The notes under the pieces are model-generated. The model was not told where the DNA came from. It saw only the letters and a list, made by a program, of their open reading frames with translations, and searched no databases. DNA of 64,000 bases from Streptomyces sp. RPA4-2 (GTDB taxonomy: Bacteria > Actinomycetota > Actinomycetes > Streptomycetales > Streptomycetaceae): positions 186,001 to 250,000 of the forward strand of contig NZ_CP050975.2 in NCBI RefSeq assembly GCF_012273515.2, read 5' to 3'. The stretch's first letter is position 1. Every line of letters starts with the position of its first letter. A program made the position numbers and the translations under genes. Shown piece by piece: positions 22,409 to 56,891 of this stretch.

Positions 22409-23156
22409 TCAGGTGTACGGGGGTGGATCGCCCTTCTCCAGGACGGTGCGCAGGACGGAGAAGGCCTCCTGAAGGGCGGTGAGGGCCTCGCCGATGCGCC
22501 AGGCCGAACGGTCGCGGGGGCCGACGGCGTTGGAGACGGTGCGGATCTCCAGTACGGGTGTGCCGTGCGCGGCGGCCGCTTCGGCGACGCCGAAGCCCTC
22601 CATGGCCTCCGCGCCGGCGTCGGGGTGGGCGTGTGCGAGGACGCGGGCGCGTGCGGCGGTGCCGGTGGCGGTGGAGACGGTCAGGACGGGGGCGTGGGTG
22701 GCGCCGAGGGCGCGGGCCACGGCGGTGGCGAGCCGGGGCGGGCAGGCGTGGGTGGTCCTGCCGAAGCCGAGGGTGTCGACGGGGAGGAAGCCGCCCGGGG
22801 AGTCGGCGCCGAGGTCGGCGGCGACGATGCGGTCGGCGACGACGGCGGCGCCGACGGGTGCCTGGGGGCGAAGCCGCCGCCGATGCTTAAGCGGCGATGA
22901 CGAGGTGGTAGGGCTCGTCGCGCAGGGCCGCGGCGGTGAGTGCGGCGCCGGTGGCGGCCGCGGCGGCAGCCGGGCCGACGCCCCCGGCGAGCAGGTCGGC
23001 GCGCAGCGGGCCGGGGGCGGTGCCGTCGCCGGTGCGTCTGAGGACGTAGCCGGGCAGGGCGTGTTCGGCGGGGGGTGCGGCGGGCTCGAGGCCCCGGGCG
23101 GCGGCTTCGCGTTCCGCGGTGACGGCGGTCACCACGAGCAGCCGTACGGGGGTCAT
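22409..23156 (-). CDS. mqnB: Futalosine hydrolase-like nucleosidase, frame broken twice as written
   Basis: Resembles MqnB, which removes the base from futalosine in the futalosine menaquinone pathway; I see no pathway partners nearby. ATG at 23156 overlaps the rmlA stop by 4 bp (ATGA), so translation is probably coupled. Visible family segments: LLVVTAVTAEREA near the N-terminus, GGVGPAAAAA, LVIAA followed in another frame by GIGGGFAP, then APVGAAVVADRIVAADLGA, LPVDTLGFGR, EAMEGFGVAEAAAAHG and VSNAVGPRDRSAWRIG. As written it stops at a TAA inside GCTTAAGC (22885-22892). Reading GCCGGC there, plus one extra C in the C-run at 22864-22868, restores a protein of about 248 residues, normal for the family. 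This is either a true pseudogene or, more likely to me, a sequence-quality effect. Its place inside a PKS operon is odd; it could serve another nucleoside substrate. Confidence 0.75.
22885..22892. other. GCTTAAGC at frame break in the futalosine-hydrolase-like gene
   Basis: On the minus strand ATC-GCC-GCT-TAA stops the gene in its most conserved glycine-rich segment. Replacing the 8-mer by GCCGGC gives ATC-GCC-GCC-GGC-ATC-GGC-GGC-GGC, which is IAAGIGGG, the expected family motif. Confidence 0.85.
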
Positions 23157-24220
23157 GACGGGATCTGCACGCGGCCGTGGTCACCGATCACGAACCGGTG
23201 GGCGGCGGGCAGGCGTGGGGCGAGGGTCACCTGGACGTTGCGGCCGATGAGGGAGGCCTCGACGCGGCGGATGCGGTCGAAGGAGGAGTCGCGCAGCACG
23301 ATGGAGAACTCGATCTCGCTGTGGGTGATGCGGCAGTTCTCGGCGACGGAGGTGGAGGGGCCGATGTAGGAGTCGGTGATGACGCTGCCGGCGCCGATGA
23401 TGGCGGGGCCGACGATGCGCGAGTTGCGGACCACGGTGCCGGCCTCGATGTGGACGCGTCCGATGATCTCGCTGGCCTCGTCGACGTAGCCGTCGATGCG
23501 GGTCTCCAGGCGTTCCAGGAGGGTGCGGTTGACCTCCAGCATGTCGTTGACGTTGCCGGTGTCCTTCCAGTACCCGGTGATCACGGTGGAGCGCACGGCG
23601 AGTCGCTGTTCGATCAGCCAGCGGAGGGCGTCGGTGATCTCCAGTTCGCCGCGCGGGGAGGGGGTGATGGCGCGTACGGCGTCGTGGATGTGGGGGGTGA
23701 AGAGGTAGACGCCGGCGACGGCGAGGTCGCTCCTGGGGTGTTGGGGCTTCTCCTCCAGGTCGACGACGTTGCCGCTGTCGTCGATGACGGCGACGCCGAA
23801 GGCGGTGGGGTCGGGGACGCGGGTGAGCAGGATCTGCGCGTCGCAGCGGTCCTTGCGGAACTCGTCGACGACGTCGGTGATGCCGTCGAGGACGAAGTTG
23901 TCGCCGAGGTACATGACGAAGTCGTCGTCGCCGAGGAAGGGGCGGGCGATGAGGACGGCGTGGGCGAGGCCGAGGGGGTCGCCCTGCTGTATGTAGGTGA
24001 TGTCCAGGCCGAAGGCGGAGCCGTCGCCGACGGCGGCCTCGATCTCCGCGGCGGTGCCTCCGACGATGATGCCGACCTCGGTGATGCCGGCTTCGGCGAT
24101 GGCTTCGAGGCCGTAGAAGAGGATCGGTTTGTTGGCGACCGGCACCAGTTGCTTGCTGGACGTGTGGGTGATCGGCCGCAGTCGCGTACCGGATCCCCCC
24201 GCGAGCACGAGAGCCTTCAC
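23153..24220 (-). CDS. rmlA: Glucose-1-phosphate thymidylyltransferase (long form)
   Basis: Activates glucose-1-phosphate with dTTP to dTDP-glucose, the first step to the deoxysugar attached to the polyketide. The N-terminus VKALVLAGGSGTRLRP is the nucleotide-binding signature; QLVPVANKPILFYGLEAI, YIQQGDPLGLAHA and YWKDTGNVNDMLEVN follow. The C-terminal third has hexapeptide-type repeats (IGRVHIEAGTVVRNSRIVGP), as in the long antibiotic-cluster RmlA family of about 355 residues; this protein has 355. I chose GTG at 24220 because the family begins MKALVLAGG; a GTG/ATG further upstream would add a non-conserved tail running into the PKS2 end. Its stop overlaps the next gene's ATG. No dTDP-glucose 4,6-dehydratase is in the window, so that step must be encoded elsewhere. 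Confidence 0.93.
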   Translation of the reverse strand: MKALVLAGGSGTRLRPITHTSSKQLVPVANKPILFYGLEAIAEAGITEVGIIVGGTAAEIEAAVGDGSAFGLDITYIQQGDPLGLAHAVLIARPFLGDDDFVMYLGDNFVLDGITDVVDEFRKDRCDAQILLTRVPDPTAFGVAVIDDSGNVVDLEEKPQHPRSDLAVAGVYLFTPHIHDAVRAITPSPRGELEITDALRWLIEQRLAVRSTVITGYWKDTGNVNDMLEVNRTLLERLETRIDGYVDEASEIIGRVHIEAGTVVRNSRIVGPAIIGAGSVITDSYIGPSTSVAENCRITHSEIEFSIVLRDSSFDRIRRVEASLIGRNVQVTLAPRLPAAHRFVIGDHGRVQIPS

Positions 24221-24325
24221 AGTTCCATCCAGGTGACGAGTAGCTGGTCGGCCGGTGGTCGCCGGGGCGTCCACGCGGCCGGGTGGGGTGGGGCGGCCGC
24301 CCTGCCGGACGGCCGCCCCCGTGGG

Positions 24326-39441
<15,116 letters not shown>

Positions 39442-39489
39442 GGCAAAAAGTCAGCCCTTCGAGAATCGGGAGCCATGACGGGGTTCCGC

Positions 39490-52085
<12,596 letters not shown>

Positions 52086-52415
52086 GGATGGCACTCCAAA
52101 CACCAAGGCGACGGGGTCGGGGCAGCCCTCACGGTTGCACGGTGTCCGGCGCGCTCCGCGCTCCTGCCAGGTGCTCTAGGGGAATTCCTAAGCGGTGCCC
52201 CGGTGCCCGGGAAGTGCCTTTCGCGGGCTCTGGGACCTGCCTCCATAGCGAGGGAGTGCGGGTCCGGGCAAGGGGACAAGTCTAGGCGTCTGCCCGAACT
52301 GGGGACGGCACGCTCAAGGGGCGGCAGCCGACTGCCGCGAGGCCTGCGCCCGTGTGCCGACAGCGTCGTGCGCGCGGGCCGATCGCTGTACCCCTGAAGG
52401 AGAAGAGGCGCATCC
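52086..52415. promoter_or_regulatory. Divergent intergenic region, PKS1 / NDP-hexose 2,3-dehydratase
   Basis: 330 bp with no gene. It must drive PKS1 leftwards and the sugar genes rightwards. An operator-like near-palindrome lies at 52176-52192. A purine-rich ribosome site (AAGGAGAAGAGG) precedes the ATG at 52416. I could not define convincing -10/-35 boxes. Confidence 0.6.
52176..52192. promoter_or_regulatory. Operator-like near-palindrome CTAGGGGAATTCCTAAG
   Basis: Lies about 90 bp upstream of PKS1 and 220 bp upstream of the dehydratase. It shares GGGGAATTCC with the perfect palindrome in front of the LAL gene (56745). It resembles the PAS-LuxR operator family. A good candidate for a site through which a LuxR-type activator switches on both operons; this is inference. 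Confidence 0.5.
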
Positions 52416-53807
52416 ATGACCGCGATGAACCTGGTGTTGCCGTCACGTGCCGCAGGCCCTCCCCTCGTGTCCCGGCTGGCGGCGTCGGCGGCGGTGGTCG
52501 AGGGCGGGGTGATGAGCAATGCGGAGGTGTTCGCCTGGCTCGACGAGCGGCAGCGTGAGCAGCAGCAGCATGTCGAGCGGGTGCCGTTCGCGGCTCTGCG
52601 TGGCTGGCGTTTCGACCAGCGCACCGGCGATCTGCGTCATGACAGCGGGCGGTTCTTCTCGGTGCTGGGGCTGTCGGTGCACTCGGACTTCGGGCCGGTG
52701 CGGACGTGGTCGCAGCCGATCATCCACCAGCCGGAGATAGGGATCCTGGGCATCGCGCTGCGGGACTTCGACGGCGTTCCGCATCTGCTGATGCAGGCGA
52801 AGTCGGAGCCGGGCAACGTGAACGGCGTGCAGTTGTCGCCGACCGTGCAGGCGACGAAGAGCAACTACACGGGTGTGCACGGTGGTTCGGCGGTTCCGTA
52901 CATGGACCTCTTCCGCAGGCCCGGGCCGGGGCAGGTGGTGGCGGACGTCCTGCAGTCGGAGCAGGGGTCGTGGTTCCTGCACAAGCGCAACCGGAACATG
53001 GTCGTGGAGGTGGGCCCGGAGGTGGTGGCCGGCGACGACTTCGCCTGGCTGACACTGGGGCAGGTCAACCTGCTGCTGCGGCACGACAACCTGGTGAACA
53101 TGGACGCCCGTACGGTGCTGTCCTGCCTGCCGGACTGGCGTGGCGGCCGGGAGAACCTGGTCGAGGACGCCGGCTGGTCGCTGCACACCGGCCGGGAGGT
53201 CCGCACCTGGATCACCCGGCGGCGTGCGGAGCACGAGGTGAGCGTGGCGCCGATCCCGCTGGCGCAGGCGCAGGGCTGGCTGCGTACGCAGCACGCGGTG
53301 ACGCACTGCAACGGCCTGTACTTCGATGTCGTCGCGGTGGACGTGTCCTCCCGCGGGCGTGAGGTGCCCGCCTGGTCGCAGCCCTTGCTGGAGCCCCGTG
53401 GCATGGGTGTCGCGGCGCTGTTCGTGAAGCGGATCGACGGGGTGGTGCACGCTCTGCTGCGGGCCCGTGCCGAACCTGGCTTCCTCGACGTGGTGGAGCT
53501 GGGTCCGACCGTGCAGTGTGTGCCGGAGAACTACGAGCATCTGCCCGAGGCGGACCGGCCGCCGTATCTCGCGCAGGCGCTGGCGCGCCGCGAAAGCGCC
53601 CGCTACGACGTGGTGCTGTCCGAGGAGGGCGGCCGGTTCCGCAACGCGCAGAGCCACTACATGATCATCGAGACGGAGAGCGACTTCCCCGCCGTGTCGG
53701 ACGAGTTCCGCTGGCTGACACCGCATCAGCTGGATGAACTGCTGTGCTACAGCCACCATTTGAACGTGCAGGCCAGGACACTGGTCGCGGCGTTGAGGTC
53801 GCTGTGA
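52416..53807 (+). CDS. NDP-hexose 2,3-dehydratase
   Basis: Removes water across C2-C3 of dTDP-4-keto-6-deoxyglucose, the first step of 2-deoxygenation. The 463 residues fit the family. It has the family's internal duplication: first half FSVLGLSVHSDFGPVRTWSQ with GVQLSPTVQATKSNY, second half FDVVAVDVSSRGREVPAWSQ with VELGPTVQCVPENY. ATG at 52416 is preceded by AAGGAGAAGAGG; ATG 52425 is an alternative. The stop overlaps the next gene's GTG start (GTGA), so the two are translationally coupled, as expected since the dehydratase product is unstable and is taken by the 3-ketoreductase. Cytosolic. Same family as the TylCVI/OleV group by motif recall. Confidence 0.93.
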   Translation: MTAMNLVLPSRAAGPPLVSRLAASAAVVEGGVMSNAEVFAWLDERQREQQQHVERVPFAALRGWRFDQRTGDLRHDSGRFFSVLGLSVHSDFGPVRTWSQPIIHQPEIGILGIALRDFDGVPHLLMQAKSEPGNVNGVQLSPTVQATKSNYTGVHGGSAVPYMDLFRRPGPGQVVADVLQSEQGSWFLHKRNRNMVVEVGPEVVAGDDFAWLTLGQVNLLLRHDNLVNMDARTVLSCLPDWRGGRENLVEDAGWSLHTGREVRTWITRRRAEHEVSVAPIPLAQAQGWLRTQHAVTHCNGLYFDVVAVDVSSRGREVPAWSQPLLEPRGMGVAALFVKRIDGVVHALLRARAEPGFLDVVELGPTVQCVPENYEHLPEADRPPYLAQALARRESARYDVVLSEEGGRFRNAQSHYMIIETESDFPAVSDEFRWLTPHQLDELLCYSHHLNVQARTLVAALRSL

Positions 53808-54847
53808 GCGGCGCCGCGCAACGGCCGCTGCGGCTGGGTGCGCTGGGGACCTCGTCCATCGCGCGCCGTCGTACGCTGCCGAGGGCGGTGGCCGCGCCGG
53901 AGGTGGAACTCGTCGCCGTCGCGGGCCGGTCGCCGCAGAAGACGGCGGCGTTCGCCGAGCGGTTCGGCTGTGCGGCGGAGGCGGATCTCGCGTCGCTGCT
54001 GGAGCGCCCGGACGTGGAGGCGGTGTACATCTCCACGCCGACCGCGCTGCACCGCACCTGGGCTGCGCGGGCGCTGCGGGCGGGCAAGCACGTGCTGGTC
54101 GAGAAGCCGGTCGGGGTGAACGCGCACGAGGCACGTGAACTGGCCGACCTGGCGCGGGAGCGCGGGCTGGTGCTGCGGGAGAACTTCATGTTCCTGCACC
54201 ATCCGCAGCACGCCTTCGCCGCGGACCTGGTGCGCCAGGGGCGGCTGGGCCGGCTGAGCACGATGCACGCCGCCTTCTGCATTCCGCCGCTGCCCGCCGA
54301 CGACATCCGCTACGTGCCCGACATGGGCGGCGGGGCCCTGCTGGACGTGGGGGTGTATCCGCTGCGCGCCGCCCAACTGCTGCTGGGCAAGGGGCTCCAG
54401 GTGGCCGGGGCGGTGCTGCGCACGCGTCCGGACGGGCTGGACCTGTCGGGTCAGGCGCTGCTGGTCTCACCGTCCGGTGTCCTCGCGAACGTGACGTTCG
54501 GTTTCGAGCACGCGTATGCGTCGGCGTACTCGCTGTGGGGTGACACGGCGCGTCTGTCGGTGACGCGCGCCTTCACCCCGCCGCCCGCGTACCAGCCCGT
54601 GCTCGTGCTGGAGGAGCAGGATCACGAGGAGCGGTTCACGCTCCCGGCCGCCGACCAACTGCACAATTGCCTGGCCGAGTTCGCGGCGGCGGTCCGGCGG
54701 GGCGACACGGGCGGCGCCGAGGAGGCCGACAGGCGCCGGGCCGTGGTGGCGGGCATGGACCTGGTCGACCTGGTGAACAAGGTGGCCGTGCGGGTGCCCG
54801 TGGGTGACGGCCGGGAGGAACGGGACAGACCCACCGGCGGCAGGTGA
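53804..54847 (+). CDS. NDP-hexose 3-ketoreductase (Gfo/Idh/MocA family)
   Basis: Reduces the 3-keto group of the dehydratase product with NAD(P)H, giving a dTDP-4-keto-2,6-dideoxyhexose. The N-terminal LRLGALGTSSIARRRTLP is the dinucleotide fold; YISTPTALH and HVLVEKPVGVNAHEA carry the family's conserved EKP lysine; MGGGALLDVGVYPLRAA is the C-terminal signature. GTG at 53804 overlaps the dehydratase stop; earlier starts lie inside the dehydratase. 347 residues, usual size. Which 2,6-dideoxysugar results (olivose type or other) depends on a 4-ketoreductase and transferase not in this window. Confidence 0.92.
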   Translation: MSGAAQRPLRLGALGTSSIARRRTLPRAVAAPEVELVAVAGRSPQKTAAFAERFGCAAEADLASLLERPDVEAVYISTPTALHRTWAARALRAGKHVLVEKPVGVNAHEARELADLARERGLVLRENFMFLHHPQHAFAADLVRQGRLGRLSTMHAAFCIPPLPADDIRYVPDMGGGALLDVGVYPLRAAQLLLGKGLQVAGAVLRTRPDGLDLSGQALLVSPSGVLANVTFGFEHAYASAYSLWGDTARLSVTRAFTPPPAYQPVLVLEEQDHEERFTLPAADQLHNCLAEFAAAVRRGDTGGAEEADRRRAVVAGMDLVDLVNKVAVRVPVGDGREERDRPTGGR

Positions 54848-55049
54848 GCACCGTTCCCCGATCATGACGTCCCGCCGTGCACGACGACCGGAAATCGCCC
54901 TCCCCGTGGGCGCACCCGTGGTCCACTGCCGGGCAGACCACCGTAAAGGGGGAGGGCCCGGAAGCCGACGAGCGGCGCACGCCCCCGTAACCCGTCCCGC
55001 CACGCCCACCGGCTTACCCGGATGCCGACCGCACCCCAGGAGTGTCCTC
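54848..55049. other. Intergenic gap
   Basis: About 200 bp after the ketoreductase. I see no gene and no convincing terminator; a CAGGAG ribosome site for the next gene is at about 55038-55043. Confidence 0.5.
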
Positions 55050-55757
55050 ATGGCTCCCCCCACCTCCCCCGGTTCCGCCTACGACAGTCCGCCGCCCCCG
55101 CCCGCCGGGGACGCGGACGAGGTTCCCGCGTCGCCCAGGGCCCCGGCCGGGGCATGGGGCTTCCTCGCCACCGTGGTCTGCGACATCGTCCTGCCGGCCG
55201 CCCTCTACTACGTGCTGCGCGACCTGGGCGCCGACGAGATCACCTCGCTGCTGGTCAGCGGATCGGCGCCCGCCCTGCACACGCTGTACTCGGCGGTGCG
55301 CCACCGCAAGGTCGACGCCCTCGGCGTCTTCACCATCACGCTGCTCGCCGTGAGCGCCCTCGCCTCGGTCGTGACCGCCAGCCCGCGCATCGTGCTCGCG
55401 CGCAACAGCCTGTTCACCGCCCTCGCCGGGGTATGGCTGCTGGTCACCCTCTTCACCGCCCGCCCCTTCACCTACCAGGCCGTCAAGGCACTGCTGCCCG
55501 GCCGTGGCGAACGCCTGGAGAGCCTGTGGGAACAGGACGTCGCGTTCCGCCGTGTGTGGCGCGCGGTGACCGTCCTGTGGGGCCTGGGGCTCCTCGCGGA
55601 CGCCCTGCTGCGCCTGATCATGGCTTACACCCTGCCCGTCGACAGCGTGCCCGCGCTCGACGCGGCCCTGTACGCGGCCACCTGGATCGTGCTCCAGGTC
55701 GTCACGCAGATCGCGCTGTACCGCTCGGGCACCTTCCGCAAGATTTTCTCCCGCTGA
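55050..55757 (+). CDS. VC0807-family integral membrane protein
   Basis: 235 residues with a polar, Pro-rich N-terminus and several hydrophobic segments: about residues 33-52 (FLATVVCDIVLPAALYYVL), 90-115 (FTITLLAVSALASVV), 125-140 (LFTALAGVWLLVTLF), 175-200 and 212-228. The pattern LLVSGSAPALHTLYSAVRHRKVDALGVF resembles the VC0807 family of unknown function. ATG at 55050 has CAGGAG seven bases upstream. Similar proteins occur singly in actinomycete genomes, so I cannot say whether it belongs to the cluster; transport or self-protection would be a guess. Confidence 0.75.
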   Translation: MAPPTSPGSAYDSPPPPPAGDADEVPASPRAPAGAWGFLATVVCDIVLPAALYYVLRDLGADEITSLLVSGSAPALHTLYSAVRHRKVDALGVFTITLLAVSALASVVTASPRIVLARNSLFTALAGVWLLVTLFTARPFTYQAVKALLPGRGERLESLWEQDVAFRRVWRAVTVLWGLGLLADALLRLIMAYTLPVDSVPALDAALYAATWIVLQVVTQIALYRSGTFRKIFSR

Positions 55758-55787
55758 CACCCGGCCGGAGCCGGCCCGGGGCCCGAC

Positions 55788-55858
55788 AGACTTAACGGTC
55801 GTTTAATTCGGATCTTTCGCGCTACATATGTAACTTCGAGATGATTATTCGGTTACGT
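55788..55858. promoter_or_regulatory. AT-rich island with inverted repeats
   Basis: In a region otherwise near 75% GC this stretch includes TTAACGGTCGTTTAA, an imperfect inverted repeat, and the 10-bp palindrome TACATATGTA. It may be a promoter or a binding site for a TetR-like butyrolactone receptor. No receptor gene is in the window. Low confidence. Confidence 0.3.
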
Positions 55859-56744
55859 GTGGTCGGTGTCGAGTTCGCCGACGGGTGCCCCGGCGGCGGG
55901 CCGGGCACCCGTCTCGCGCCGCCCGGCGCCGCCCGCCGTGCGGGCGGCCGCAAATGGGCAGCCGCGGTCGCGGGCGGCATCCGGCCGCCGCCCCGGATCG
56001 CCGCCGCAAACCCCGCGGCACCGGCCGCGGCCGGTGCCGCGCCCCGCGCGAAGGCCGTCGATCACGGCCCCCGCCTCGGCATCCTGGCCGGGACCGGCCA
56101 CCCCGCAACCCGGGCGAGCCGCACGGGCGTTCCGGGGCGCCACGCTGTCGAGCAAACTCCCGGCCCGCCGCCCCGGCGCCCGCCGCGGGCACGGCGGTCC
56201 CGCCGGCGACAGCCGGGGGTGCCCCGCGCACCGGCCGGGTGCGCCCCCGCGAGCCCCTCCGCGCCGGGCGCGAGGACGGCCGCACCCGGCGGTCACCTCA
56301 CGGACCGGAGGAAGGGTGAAGGTGACGTGAAGGTGTCGCCGGGGCGCGGTGGACGCGGCGGTCCCGGCGGGGTTGTGAAGTCGGCGGTCACAGCGGGCCC
56401 GCAGGCATAACCCGACCGAATACGGCGCACGCGCCACGGGCCGCCGCCGCTTCTCCTGACGGACGTCAAATGAGCGAGAACGTGTCCGGCCACCGGCGCC
56501 ACGGGCCGGACACCGGCCGGTGATTGGTCCCCGCGGGGCTCCGCCGTTGTCGCGGGCCGCCTCGTGAGCCCCAACCTCCATGCGGGAAAGTCTGGTTCGG
56601 GCATATCCAGCGAAGGGCCACGCAAACTTGAGACTCGCTGGAGACCCACTCGAAAGACGGTTGAATCCTGCAACGCGAACGTCAATTTCCGACCGCTTTC
56701 CTCTCTTCTTGTCGCTGCACCGCGCATTCGGCCGCTTGGCCACC

Positions 56745-56764
56745 TGTCGGGGAATTCCCCGACA
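56745..56764. promoter_or_regulatory. Perfect 20-bp palindrome upstream of the LAL regulator
   Basis: TGTCGGGGAATTCCCCGACA is its own reverse complement, 127 bp upstream of the LAL start. The core is the same as at 52176. Autoregulation by the LAL protein, or control by another LuxR-type regulator, is likely but inferred. Confidence 0.55.
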
Positions 56765-56891
56765 CCGCCCCAGCCCGCACCCACCCCCACCTGCACTTCC
56801 TGCCATGCAGGCACCGGCCAGCAGCAACCTCTTGGAACGCGCCTGACGATGCGCCAGCCTGCCCGTCAGCCGCAGCGACGAGGGAGGCCCC

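Larger units (their letters stand above)
55758..56891. other. 1.1-kb intergenic region before the LAL regulator
   Basis: Several very GC-rich frames are open here on both strands, but none has a recognisable domain, a ribosome site or a sensible codon pattern, so I call no gene. An AT-rich island lies at about 55788-55858 and contains TACATATGTA. A perfect 20-bp palindrome is at 56745-56764. The stretch from about 56560 to 56720 is less GC-rich than its surroundings and could hold the LAL promoter. Confidence 0.5.

Noticed and set aside
53744..53803. Upstream start for the 3-ketoreductase
   Set aside because: Would overlap the dehydratase by 60 bp and add residues with no family similarity; GTG 53804 with GTGA coupling is better.
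52443..54134. Long minus-strand frame opposite the dehydratase and ketoreductase
   Set aside because: Antisense of two well-supported enzymes; His/Arg/Gln-rich with no domain.
55841..56410. Possible small genes in the 55.8-56.9 kb gap, on either strand
   Set aside because: Pro/Arg/Ala-rich translations in several frames at once, no ribosome site and no recognisable family.
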